Part shown: piece after piece, positions 8,034-15,862 of the stretch | Position numbering within the stretch: position 1 is the stretch's first letter | How the letters are laid out: each line of letters opens with the position of its first letter | Source: DAOTYX01 sp034434635 | GTDB taxonomy: Bacteria; Chloroflexota; Anaerolineae; B4-G1; DUEL01 | Length of the DNA: 46,797 nucleotides | Assembly (NCBI GenBank): GCA_034434635.1 | Contig: DAOTYX010000150.1 | Span: 1-46,797 of the forward strand | Direction of reading: 5' to 3' | The notes under the pieces: model-generated | The model's database searches: none | What the model was told of the DNA's origin: nothing | What the model saw: only the letters and a program-made list of their open reading frames with translations | Translations under genes and position numbers: made by a program

Positions 8034-8666
8034 TTACAAAACCCCCGCACGGCGGAGGAGAGCGAAGATCGCTTCCTCCTCCACAGCGCCAGAGCGCATG
8101 ACCACCGGCGGCCAGACCGTGCAATCGAGCACCGTGGAGGGAAGGCCACAGCAGCGGCCCCCGTCCACCAGCATTTCGAACTCTCCGCCCATCTGTTCCA
8201 ACGCCTCCTCGGCCGTACAGGCAGGGGGTTGGCCTGAACGGTTTGCGCTGGTCACGGCCAGCACCCCACCTGCAGCCCGGATCAGCCGGCGAGTCAATGG
8301 CAGACCAGGCACGCGCACGCCCACCGTGGGGCCAGCGCTGACCTCCTCGCTGACCCGCCCAGTCTTAGGCAGCACCATGGTCAGCCCCCCTGGCCAGAAA
8401 TGGCGGGCAAGAGGAAGAGCGACATCGGGCAGAACAGCCACCAGCGGCAACCGATCCACGTGGTCCAGCAGCAGGGCAATGGGACGGTCGGAGGCACGCC
8501 CTTTGACCCGGTAAAGACGTGTTACCGCCGCCGGATCGTCGAACAAGGCCGCCAGCCCGTAGACCGTATCGGTGGGGAAAACCACTAACCCGCCTTCCCG
8601 CAGCACCGCCGCGGCCCGTTTCACTGCCCCGGCCTCCGATGAGTGAACCACCACAGTCTCCATCAC
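8034..8666 (-). CDS. tsaC: L-threonylcarbamoyladenylate synthase (YrdC/Sua5 family)
   Basis: A 210-residue protein made of the YrdC domain alone. It makes threonylcarbamoyl-AMP from threonine, bicarbonate and ATP, the first step of t6A37 tRNA modification. The hallmark FPTDTVYGLAALF is at about 32-44, followed by KGRASDRPIALLL, FWPGGLTMVL, VGVRVPGLPLTRRLI and AVTSANRSGQPP. The start overlaps the prmC stop as ATGA, and a second ATG follows directly. It is third in the operon prfA-prmC-tsaC, a common bacterial translation-factor grouping. Confidence 0.94.
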   Translation of the reverse strand: MMETVVVHSSEAGAVKRAAAVLREGGLVVFPTDTVYGLAALFDDPAAVTRLYRVKGRASDRPIALLLDHVDRLPLVAVLPDVALPLARHFWPGGLTMVLPKTGRVSEEVSAGPTVGVRVPGLPLTRRLIRAAGGVLAVTSANRSGQPPACTAEEALEQMGGEFEMLVDGGRCCGLPSTVLDCTVWPPVVMRSGAVEEEAIFALLRRAGVL

Positions 8667-9520
8667 CCCTCCCCAAACTCCACAACCACCACCCGATCCC
8701 GCCCGGCCAGGTCAAGATGAAGGGCAACCCGCGCCCCGGCGCAGAGGGAACGAGCCAGCGCCACCGCACGTCGGCCCTGCGTCGCCCCGATCTCCAGCAA
8801 CAACGCACCGCCAGGACGGAGCAGGCGCGGGGCGTCAGAGAGCAACCGTCGCACCAGGCCAAGCCCATCTGGCCCGCCGTCGAGCGCCAGGCGCGGTTCG
8901 TGCTCGCGGACCGAAGGGGGCAACGTCGCCCACTCGTCCTGTGCCACATAGGGGAGGTTTGCCACCACCAGATCCACCGGACCCCGCAATGGCCGCGTCA
9001 GGTCGCCACAGACCCATCGCACGCGATGCCCCACACCGTTCCGGCGGGCGTTGACCATAGCCAGTCGTAGCGCCGCTATGGAGAGGTCGGTAGCGACCAG
9101 GGAGAGGGCGGGGTTACGCACAGCCAGCGACACGGCGATGCAGCCGCTGCCGGTCCCCACGTCCAGCGCCGTCATCGCCGGGTAGCGCAGTGCCAGTTCC
9201 ACCAGCATCTCCGTTTCCGGTCGGGGGATCAGCACATCAGGGGTCACCACGAATTCCAGGCCGCAGAACTCGACGCGGCGCAGGAGGTAAGGGAGAGGGT
9301 AATGAGCGATGCGGCGGGTCAACAGGGCCTGGTAGGCTCGCTGCTGCTCCGCCGAAATGGGGCGTTCAGGGTGTGTCAGAAGCGCAGCGCGGGGAAGGCC
9401 CAAAGCGTAAGCCAACAGCAGTTCCGCTTCCAGCCGCGCCTCATCCGTCACACCGCGCAGGAGGTCAGCCCCCTCCTGCAGGGCTGCGCCCGTCGTCACC
9501 GGCCCAAGCCCGCTCGCCAC
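8663..9520 (-). CDS. prmC: Release factor N5-glutamine methyltransferase
   Basis: A 285-residue SAM-dependent enzyme that methylates the glutamine of the GGQ motif in release factors. The N-terminal helical domain and VTPDVLIPRPETEMLVE precede the Rossmann core with ALDVGTGSGCIAVSLA. The substrate-binding tetrapeptide, usually NPPY, reads NLPY here (VVANLPYVAQDEW). The start is GTG, nine bases after the prfA stop, so it is co-transcribed with its substrate's gene, as in many bacteria. The length is normal. Confidence 0.93.
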   Translation of the reverse strand: MASGLGPVTTGAALQEGADLLRGVTDEARLEAELLLAYALGLPRAALLTHPERPISAEQQRAYQALLTRRIAHYPLPYLLRRVEFCGLEFVVTPDVLIPRPETEMLVELALRYPAMTALDVGTGSGCIAVSLAVRNPALSLVATDLSIAALRLAMVNARRNGVGHRVRWVCGDLTRPLRGPVDLVVANLPYVAQDEWATLPPSVREHEPRLALDGGPDGLGLVRRLLSDAPRLLRPGGALLLEIGATQGRRAVALARSLCAGARVALHLDLAGRDRVVVVEFGEG

Positions 9521-9529
9521 CGTCGCACC

Positions 9530-10600
9530 TCAATCCAACGGCCCGCCCTGCAGCCGCTCCGCCTGATCGCGGGTGATCAGTTCGTCAATGAACGGATCCA
9601 GGTCTCCGTCCAGCACATCCGGCAGGCGGTAGAGGGTAAGGCCGATGCGATGGTCAGTCACACGGTTTTGGGGGAAGTTGTAGGTACGGATCTTCTCGCT
9701 CCGCTCACCCGTGCCCACCTGGGACCGGCGAGCCTCGGCCACTTCCTCCTCCTGCCGGCGCCGTTCCTGCTCGTACAGCCGCGCCCGCAACACCGACATC
9801 GCCCGCATCTTGTTCTGGGTCTGCGAGCGTTCCGACTCGCAGGCCACCACCATACCGCTGGGCTTGTGGATGATGCGCACGGCGGTGGCGTTTTTCTGCA
9901 TGTGCTGCCCGCCCGGCCCCGATGAGCCGTAGACCTCGATCTCGATGTCCTTGGGGTCAATGAAGACCTCGACCTCTTCCACCTCCGGCAGGACAGCGAC
10001 GGTGGCGGTGGAGGTATGGATACGCCCGGAGGCCTCGGTGACCGGCACGCGCTGGACCCGGTGGACGCCGCTCTCGAACTTCAGCCGCGAGAAAGCACCC
10101 CGCCCCCGCAGTTCGAAGATGACCTCTTTGAAGCCGCCGATGCCCGTAGGATGACTGCTCAAGAGATCGGTCTCCCACCCCTGACGGTCAGCGTAGCGGG
10201 TGTACATCCGATAGAGGTCCGCCGCGAAGAGGGCCGCTTCCTCCCCGCCGGTGCCGGCGCGGATCTCCATGATGACGTTGCGCTCGTCGCGCGGGTCCTT
10301 CGGCAGGAGCAGGCGATGAAGTTCCTGCTCAAGCCTCTCCAGTTGAGCCGTCAGCCGCGAGATCTCCGCTTCGGCCAGTTCCCGAAGTTCCGGGTCTTCA
10401 TCCTCGAGCAGCGAGCGCGCTTCCTCAAGTTCGATCTGCGCGGCGCGGTACTGGCGGTAGCAGGTCACCACCTCCTCCAGTTCGCTCTGCTCGCGGGCCA
10501 GATCGGCCAGGAGGGTATGGTCGGCCATCACTTCCGGCGCCGCCATCCGCTGCGCGATCTCCTCGTACCGCTGCTCGACACCTGCCAGTCTCTCCCACAT
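9530..10600 (-). CDS. prfA: Peptide chain release factor 1
   Basis: A 357-residue class I release factor that reads UAA and UAG. The codon-recognition tripeptide is PVT (VQRVPVTEASGRIHTS), which marks RF1 rather than RF2. The catalytic loop GPGGQHMQKNATAVR contains the GGQ motif methylated by the product of the next gene. MWERLAGVEQRYEEI is a typical RF1 N-terminus and sets the ATG at 10600; the frame is open further upstream but crosses the promoter. GGAG lies 8 nt before the start. First gene of prfA-prmC-tsaC. Confidence 0.96.
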   Translation of the reverse strand: MWERLAGVEQRYEEIAQRMAAPEVMADHTLLADLAREQSELEEVVTCYRQYRAAQIELEEARSLLEDEDPELRELAEAEISRLTAQLERLEQELHRLLLPKDPRDERNVIMEIRAGTGGEEAALFAADLYRMYTRYADRQGWETDLLSSHPTGIGGFKEVIFELRGRGAFSRLKFESGVHRVQRVPVTEASGRIHTSTATVAVLPEVEEVEVFIDPKDIEIEVYGSSGPGGQHMQKNATAVRIIHKPSGMVVACESERSQTQNKMRAMSVLRARLYEQERRRQEEEVAEARRSQVGTGERSEKIRTYNFPQNRVTDHRIGLTLYRLPDVLDGDLDPFIDELITRDQAERLQGGPLD

Positions 10601-10611
10601 TCGTTCCACTC

Positions 10612-10641
10612 CAAGAAAAGAGGCGGCCTGAGCGGGCCGCC
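10612..10641 (-). terminator. Terminator-like hairpin in the prfA leader (possible attenuator)
   Basis: On the minus strand the leader reads GGCGGCC, a six-base loop CGCTCA, GGCCGCC, then TCTTTTCTT. A 7-bp all-GC stem with a U-rich run is intrinsic-terminator architecture. It lies between the predicted transcription start (near 10650) and the ATG. Confidence 0.5.
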
Positions 10642-10657
10642 CCGCGTGCAAAGCCCA

Positions 10658-10686
10658 ATTATAATGTGAGAAGGGCGGCGCGTCAA
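10658..10686 (-). promoter_or_regulatory. Promoter of the prfA-prmC-tsaC operon
   Basis: TTGACG (10681-10686), 17-bp spacer, TATAAT (10658-10663) on the minus strand. It is back-to-back with the plus-strand promoter at 10695-10723, with only eight bases between the two -35 boxes. Confidence 0.8.
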
Positions 10687-10694
10687 ATCGCCGG

Positions 10695-10723
10695 TTGCGC
10701 AAAAGCCACCCTCTGAGTATAAT
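10695..10723 (+). promoter_or_regulatory. Promoter of the parvulin lipoprotein gene
   Basis: TTGCGC (10695-10700), 17-bp spacer, TATAAT (10718-10723), then a short leader with GAGGAGG before the ATG at 10753. Confidence 0.8.
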
Positions 10724-10752
10724 GGCTTTACATCCCAACAGAGGAGGGCACA

Positions 10753-11712
10753 ATGGCCCTGTCAAGGACTGTCATCCGCCTGACGTTCCTGATGGTGCTG
10801 CTTCTGGTCGGCTGCACCACAAGCCCCTCTGCGACATCCCCCGCGCCGCAGCCGACACCCTCTTCCGGCGAGACGATGTCTCCTGCAGAGCCCTCCCCGC
10901 CGCCAACGCCAGAACGCCCACTGGCAGCGCGGGTCAACGGGCAGCCAATCTACCTGGTGGATTATGAGCGACAGGTCGCCCAGTACGAAGCGGCTATGAT
11001 CGCCCGCGGCGAGGACCCCTCGTCCCCTGAGGGCCAGGCGCAACTGATGCAGGCCCGTGAGCAAATCCTCAACTGGATGATCGAGCGCGTCCTGGTGGAG
11101 CAGGCGGCGGCACAACAGGGCATCACCGTCACAGATGCAGAGATCGAGGCGGCGATGGCACAGATGATCCAGGATGCGGGCAGCGAGGAGGCCTTCCAGG
11201 CACGCCTGGAACAGAACGGCCTCACCCAACAGGAGATGTGGAACGAACTGCGCGCCGAATTGATCGGCCAGAAGGTCATCGAACAGGTCATCGCTGCGGT
11301 TCCAGAGACCGCCGAGCATGTCCACGCCCGGCACATCCTGGTGGCCACCCAGCAGCAGGCGGAGCAACTGCTGGCGCAGATCCAGGCCGGAGGTGACTTC
11401 GCCGCATTGGCCCGGCAGTATTCGCAGGATGAGAGTACCCGCGATGCCGGTGGAGACCTGGGCTTCTTCCCGCGTGGCGTGCTGATGGTGCCGGAAGTCG
11501 AAGAGACGGCGTTCAGCCTGCAGCCCGGGCAGACCAGCGGCGTCGTGCAGAGTTCCTTCGGCTATCACATCATCCAGGTCACCGAGCGGGAACTGAACTA
11601 CCCCCTCAGCCCAGAGAACCTGCAACTGTTGCGAGACCGGGCCTACCAGGAATGGTCAGAAGCGTTGTGGAGCCAGGCACAGATTGAGCGGTACGTCGGC
11701 CAGAATTCCTGA
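10753..11712 (+). CDS. Parvulin-type peptidyl-prolyl isomerase lipoprotein (SurA/PrsA-like)
   Basis: A 319-residue exported foldase. The N-terminus is a lipoprotein signal with lipobox LLVGC (C21), then a Pro/Ser/Thr spacer. Residues about 50-180 form a SurA-type chaperone region (RVNGQPIYLVDYERQV, ILNWMIERVLVEQAA). Residues about 190-280 form the PpiC rotamase domain, recognised by VHARHILVA, GGDFAALARQYSQD, GGDLGFFPRGVLMVPEVE and SSFGYHIIQV. It probably helps fold secreted proteins at the outer face of the membrane. ATG with a strong GAGGAGG site and its own promoter. The two stalked surface proteins downstream may be in the same transcript. Confidence 0.92.
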   Translation: MALSRTVIRLTFLMVLLLVGCTTSPSATSPAPQPTPSSGETMSPAEPSPPPTPERPLAARVNGQPIYLVDYERQVAQYEAAMIARGEDPSSPEGQAQLMQAREQILNWMIERVLVEQAAAQQGITVTDAEIEAAMAQMIQDAGSEEAFQARLEQNGLTQQEMWNELRAELIGQKVIEQVIAAVPETAEHVHARHILVATQQQAEQLLAQIQAGGDFAALARQYSQDESTRDAGGDLGFFPRGVLMVPEVEETAFSLQPGQTSGVVQSSFGYHIIQVTERELNYPLSPENLQLLRDRAYQEWSEALWSQAQIERYVGQNS

Positions 11713-11739
11713 TCCCGCGCCGGTCAATCGGATGGGAAG

Positions 11740-12456
11740 ATGCCGATGAAGCAAAACAGCGCCTCTCTCTTCAACCGGCTCAGTGTGGCCCTGCTGGCGT
11801 TGACGGTGATGCTGGTCCTGTGTTACGGGACGGTGCTGATCAACCCGTACGTCCCCTACAATCCGTTTCCGCCGCCGCCGCGGCTGCCGACAGCGACGCC
11901 CACGATGACACCCCGCCCCACCCTGCCGCCCACGTGGACGCCGACGGCGACCTTCACCCCGGCGGCATCGCCGACCCCGCGGCCCACGTCAACGCCCACG
12001 CGCACGCCAGCCCCCAGCCCCACCTGGCCACCCACGCCGACCCCCACACCACGCGTCACCCGTTCCCCCTACCCCTTCACCTGTGAGGTCACCTATCAGC
12101 GGCCACAATACGACAACTGGACCGGCGTGGCCGGCCATTTCCAGGACCTGGACGGCAATCCCCTGCCCGGCTACTACGCCCAGGTGGAGTGTCCAGGCGC
12201 GGGCACTTTCACGCCGCGCGCGGGGGACAACAACCGATACAACATCATGTACGGCAGTGAGGCCGCCTGGGAACAGGCCTGCAACCCAGTGTCCTACCAG
12301 GCGATGGAGGTGCGGGTGCGGATGTATAACGACCATCCGGACAGCGACGGCACCTACCGCCCCGTCTCCGAGCAGCTCATCATTCCCCTGGGCGACTACG
12401 CCGGCGCCGCTCTGGGATATGTGACATGCACATTGAACTGGGAGAACTGGCGGTAG
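11740..12456 (+). CDS. Membrane-anchored protein with Pro/Thr stalk, unknown function
   Basis: A 238-residue protein of unknown function. One N-terminal transmembrane or signal segment (about 14-35) is followed by INPYVPYNPFPPPP and a long Pro/Thr stalk (to about 108). A globular domain follows, containing VAGHFQDLDGNPLPGYYAQVEC and several cysteines. The stalk and the GNPLPGY motif suggest an extracellular beta-sandwich presented away from the membrane. It is a clear paralogue of the next gene: same anchor, INPY box, stalk and G-x-PLPGY motif. ATGs at 11740 and 11746 are both possible. It starts 27 bp after the parvulin gene. Confidence 0.75.
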   Translation: MPMKQNSASLFNRLSVALLALTVMLVLCYGTVLINPYVPYNPFPPPPRLPTATPTMTPRPTLPPTWTPTATFTPAASPTPRPTSTPTRTPAPSPTWPPTPTPTPRVTRSPYPFTCEVTYQRPQYDNWTGVAGHFQDLDGNPLPGYYAQVECPGAGTFTPRAGDNNRYNIMYGSEAAWEQACNPVSYQAMEVRVRMYNDHPDSDGTYRPVSEQLIIPLGDYAGAALGYVTCTLNWENWR

Positions 12457-12462
12457 CGCATA

Positions 12463-12490
12463 ACGTGAGACTTGAAACGTGAGACGTGAG
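12463..12490 (+). repeat. Tandem heptamer ACGTGAG, four copies
   Basis: ACGTGAG ACTTGAA ACGTGAG ACGTGAG, period exactly 7. It fills the gap between the two paralogous stalk genes and contains the GTG start assigned to the second one (12479). Confidence 0.7.
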
Positions 12491-13132
12491 GGAGCAGAAG
12501 GGAGGGTCACACACCGGGCGCTAAACCTGCTCACCATAATGACGCTGGCCGCGACAGGGGTGATGCTGTTGGGCTTCGTGGCAATCGCCCTTCGCCCCGA
12601 CCTGCCGATCAATCCCTACCCACCCCCTACCCCTTCTCCGACCCCTGCGGCGACAGCGACGCCGACGCCGGCGATGGCCACCCCGACGACCATCCCCCCC
12701 ACCCCCTCCGCCACCCCCGTCCGGCCCACCCCCACCCCCTACGTTGTGGCCACGCCGACGCCACCCCTCACCCTCACCTGGCCATTCACGGCGGAGGTCG
12801 AATGGCGGGCCGCGCCTACCTGTCAGGGGAGCATCCTGGCCGGCACGGTCAGCGACCCGGAGGGCGTCCCCCTGCCCGGCTACCCGGTACATATCTGGAG
12901 CAGCGGCACAGAGACAGTGACCTACTCCGGCACGGCGGCACGGTATGGCCTTTCCGGGTGGCAGGTCACGTTCAGCGCAGCCGGTCAGCCCGTGACGGGC
13001 ACCTGGTATGTACAACTGCACCAGTACGACTATGTCCGGCACCATCCGCCCGTCTCGCCGATCATCCGCGTCGAATTCACCACGGACTGTCAGCAGAACG
13101 AGGCGCGGGTCCGTTTCCATCAACGGAAGTAG
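12479..13132 (+). CDS. Membrane-anchored protein with Pro/Thr stalk, paralogue of its neighbour
   Basis: A 217-residue protein of unknown function, paralogous to the preceding gene. One transmembrane segment (about 18-37) leads into LPINPYPPPTP, a Pro/Thr stalk (to about 100), and a domain with GTVSDPEGVPLPGYPVHIW, TGTWYVQLHQYDY and PIIRVEFTTDC. These motifs recall carboxypeptidase-regulatory-like beta-sandwiches, so an extracellular adhesion or structural role is plausible. The start is uncertain: GTG 12479 has no Shine-Dalgarno and lies inside a heptamer array, while GGGAGGG near 12500 has no start codon at the right distance. The next in-frame ATG (12539) would remove the charged N-terminus. 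Confidence 0.7.
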   Translation: MRREGAEGRVTHRALNLLTIMTLAATGVMLLGFVAIALRPDLPINPYPPPTPSPTPAATATPTPAMATPTTIPPTPSATPVRPTPTPYVVATPTPPLTLTWPFTAEVEWRAAPTCQGSILAGTVSDPEGVPLPGYPVHIWSSGTETVTYSGTAARYGLSGWQVTFSAAGQPVTGTWYVQLHQYDYVRHHPPVSPIIRVEFTTDCQQNEARVRFHQRK

Positions 13133-13166
13133 GTGATATCGCGATCAACAACCAAAGGAGGGGCCT

Positions 13167-13898
13167 GTGAGTCAGAGACGTGTCCGCACCGGCGTACAAG
13201 GCCTTGATGAAATGATGAACGGCGGCTTTCTGCCCGGCTCTGTCGTGTTGGTGCGCGGTGCTCCGGGAACCGGGAAGACCACCCTGGGACTTCAGTTCCT
13301 GATGCAGGGCCATGAGGAAGGCGAGGCCGGACTGCTCATCAGTTTCGAGCAATTCCCCCGCTCGCTCTACCGCGACGCAGCATCCCTGGGTTGGAACCTG
13401 GAGGAGCAGGAGCGCCAGAAACACCTGCATCTGATGTTCACCTCGCCAGAGGTCTTCCTGGCCGGCCTGGAAACTCCCGGCAGCCCACTTGATCGCGTCA
13501 TTCAGGAGGGGGACATTCGCCGGCTGGTGCTGGACAGCATCAGCCACTTCAACCGCCTCACCGGAGACCCGGCAGAACTGCGCCACATCTACACCAGGGT
13601 AGCCAATGGCCTGCGCCGTGAGCGGGTGACCAGCATGCTGCTGGGAGAGGAGTCCCGCTCCGAGATGGCCCGGGCGGACAAGGGCGGGCTCTCCTTCCTG
13701 GTGGATACGATCATCCTGATGCGGTACGTGGAGATCGAGAGCGCCATTCAGCGCGCTATCCTCATCCTCAAGATGCGGGGGTCGGACCACGCCAAGGAAA
13801 TCCGCCGCTACGAGATCCGCAAAGGGGGCCTGATCGTGACGGATGTGTTCGAGGGCCGACAGGGGTTGCTGAGCGGCATTCCCTACCGCGCCATGTGA
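13167..13898 (+). CDS. RAD55/KaiC-like RecA-superfamily ATPase
   Basis: A 243-residue single-domain ATPase of the KaiC/GvpD/RAD55 group. It opens with VRTGVQGLDEMMNGGFLPG, then Walker A GAPGTGKTT (31-39), GLLISFEQFPRSLYRDA and Walker B RRLVLDSISHF. Only one KaiC domain is present, and no kaiA/kaiB genes are nearby, so it is not a standard circadian KaiC. Such stand-alone proteins usually act in signalling, but the target here is unknown. GTG start preceded by AAAGGAGGGGCCT. Confidence 0.85.
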   Translation: MSQRRVRTGVQGLDEMMNGGFLPGSVVLVRGAPGTGKTTLGLQFLMQGHEEGEAGLLISFEQFPRSLYRDAASLGWNLEEQERQKHLHLMFTSPEVFLAGLETPGSPLDRVIQEGDIRRLVLDSISHFNRLTGDPAELRHIYTRVANGLRRERVTSMLLGEESRSEMARADKGGLSFLVDTIILMRYVEIESAIQRAILILKMRGSDHAKEIRRYEIRKGGLIVTDVFEGRQGLLSGIPYRAM

Positions 13899-13934
13899 TG
13901 GAGAGCAGGCATCAGCGGGGCGTCGAGACACCTG

Positions 13935-14762
13935 ATGGGCACCCTCTATCTGATCGGCACGCCGATCGGCAACCTCGAGGACATCACCCTGCGGGCGTTG
14001 CGCCTCCTGCGAGAAGTGCCCGTCATCGCCGCCGAAGACACCCGCCGCGCACGGATCCTTCTGCAACACTACGGCATTGCCACGCGGCCGATCAGTTACT
14101 TCGAAGGTAATAAGGTTGCCCGCCTGGAAAAACTCCTGCGGGCGTTAGCCAGCGGCGACGTCGCGCTCATCTCTGAGGCGGGGATGCCTGGCCTCTCCGA
14201 CCCCGGCTACGAACTGGTGCGAGCCGCGGTAGCCCAGGGATACCAGGTCGTGCCGGTTCCGGGGCCGTCAGCCCCCATCGCCGCACTGGTCGCCTCAGGG
14301 TTGCCTGGCGACTGCTTCCTGTACCTGGGGTTCCTCCCACGCCGCGCGGCACAGCGACGCGCCCTCCTCGCCAGCGTGGTCGGCGAGCCGGCGACGTTGG
14401 TGGCCTTTGAAGCGCCCCATCGCCTGAGGGCGACACTGGCCGACCTGCTGGAGACGCTTGGCGATCGCCCGGTCGCCCTGTGCCGCGAACTGACCAAGCA
14501 GCACGAGGAGATCTGGCGCGGCACGCTCTCCCAGGCCGTCGGCCGCTACCAGACCGAAGAGCCACGCGGCGAGTTCACCCTGGTCATCGGCGGAGCGAGT
14601 CGGCCAGAGAAAATGTGGGATGAAGGCCGCGTGTGTGAGGCGTTGGTCGAAAAGGTCAACGCCGGCATCCCCCCATCCCAGGCCGCCCGTGAGGTAGCCG
14701 CCGCGGCCGGATGGGAACGACGCCAGGTGTACAAACTGTGGAAAGGTGAACGGCGACCATGA
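13935..14762 (+). CDS. rsmI: 16S rRNA (cytidine-1402-2'-O)-methyltransferase
   Basis: A 275-residue SAM-dependent tetrapyrrole-methylase-fold enzyme that 2'-O-methylates C1402 in the 16S rRNA decoding centre. Typical motifs: LYLIGTPIGNLEDITLRA at the N-terminus, AAEDTRRARILL, ALISEAGMPGLSDPGYELV, VPVPGPSAPIAALVASGLP, FLYLGFLPRR and FEAPHRL. The length is standard. No Shine-Dalgarno is evident at the ATG. The stop overlaps the next start (ATGA). Confidence 0.94.
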   Translation: MGTLYLIGTPIGNLEDITLRALRLLREVPVIAAEDTRRARILLQHYGIATRPISYFEGNKVARLEKLLRALASGDVALISEAGMPGLSDPGYELVRAAVAQGYQVVPVPGPSAPIAALVASGLPGDCFLYLGFLPRRAAQRRALLASVVGEPATLVAFEAPHRLRATLADLLETLGDRPVALCRELTKQHEEIWRGTLSQAVGRYQTEEPRGEFTLVIGGASRPEKMWDEGRVCEALVEKVNAGIPPSQAAREVAAAAGWERRQVYKLWKGERRP

Positions 14763-15850
14763 CCAGCAAGGAGCAGGTAGATCTGGACAACGAGCAGACA
14801 TACGCAGACCTTGACGGAGAGGAAATGCGCGCGCGCATCCGCGAACTTCCGGAGCAGTGCGCCGACGCCTGGGCGCTGACCCGTCAGATGTCCCTCCCCT
14901 TCGACACCGCCACCATACGCCAGGTAGCGATCCTGGGCATGGGAGGCTCAGCCATCGGCGGCGCCCTGCTCGCCGCTCTGGCGGCGGACATCTGCGCTGT
15001 CCCGATCTCGATCGTCGGCGGCTACGATCTGCCTGCCCACGTGCAGAGGGATGCCCTGGTGATCGCCTCCAGTTACTCCGGCAGGACGGAGGAGACCCTC
15101 TGCGCACTGGCACAGGCCGAGACGCGCGGCTGCCCCATCGTGGTCGTGACAGCCGGAAAGGAGTGGGCAACCCATGCCGCCGGGAAAGGCTGGCCGGTAG
15201 CGCTCTTCGATTACCGCGCCTCGCCCCGCGCCGCGCTGGGTTACTCCTTCACTCTGCTCCTGGGCATCCTTTGCCGGCTCGGACTGCTGCCGGATCAGAG
15301 CGCTGCGCTCGAGGAGGCGATCGCGCTTCTGCGCGAGCGGCAGGAGGAATGGCTGCCACAGCGACCGACAGCCCAGAACCCCGCCAAACTGCTGGCACAG
15401 CGGCTGGCAGGACACCTCCCGGTCGTCTACGGGGCCGGTTTCCTTGCCCCCGTTGCCCGACGCTGGAAAGGACAGTTCAACGAGAATAGCAAGAACTGGG
15501 CCTTCTGGGAGGAGTTGCCGGAACTGAATCACAACGCTGTAGTGGGATACGTCAGCCCGGCCTGGATGCGTCAGCGTTGTAGGGTACTTTTCCTGCGCTC
15601 TCCGCTCGACCCGCCGCGCATCCAGTTGCGCTGGCAGGTGACAGGGGAACTACTGGCTCAGGCGAAAGTGCCCGTTGAGGTGGTCTGGGGGTATGGCGAG
15701 AACCGCCTGGCGCAGATGCTCTCGCTGATTCACTACGGCGACTACGTGAGCCTGTACCTGGCGATGCTCAACCGGGCCAATCCGACCCAGGTGGCTCCTA
15801 TTGACTACCTGAAGAAGCGGCTGGCCGAGGCGCGAGAGACACCCTGCTGA
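14759..15850 (+). CDS. Bifunctional phosphoglucose/phosphomannose isomerase (SIS domains)
   Basis: A 363-residue protein with two SIS sugar-isomerase domains. The first contains GMGGSAIGGAL (about 60-70) and SSYSGRTEETL. The second contains GAGFLAPVARRWKGQFNENSKNWAFWEELPELNHNAVVGY, split here only by reading, which is the C-terminal signature of the PGI/PMI family found in archaea and some bacteria. It should interconvert glucose-6-P and fructose-6-P, and mannose-6-P and fructose-6-P, linking glycolysis to mannose supply for the glycosyltransferases encoded nearby (inference). It is translationally coupled to rsmI by an ATGA overlap. Confidence 0.88.
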   Translation: MTSKEQVDLDNEQTYADLDGEEMRARIRELPEQCADAWALTRQMSLPFDTATIRQVAILGMGGSAIGGALLAALAADICAVPISIVGGYDLPAHVQRDALVIASSYSGRTEETLCALAQAETRGCPIVVVTAGKEWATHAAGKGWPVALFDYRASPRAALGYSFTLLLGILCRLGLLPDQSAALEEAIALLRERQEEWLPQRPTAQNPAKLLAQRLAGHLPVVYGAGFLAPVARRWKGQFNENSKNWAFWEELPELNHNAVVGYVSPAWMRQRCRVLFLRSPLDPPRIQLRWQVTGELLAQAKVPVEVVWGYGENRLAQMLSLIHYGDYVSLYLAMLNRANPTQVAPIDYLKKRLAEARETPC

Positions 15851-15862
15851 GGGGCTGAACCG

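Noticed and set aside
13167..13898. Circadian clock KaiC
   Set aside because: Only one RecA-like domain, and no kaiA or kaiB nearby.
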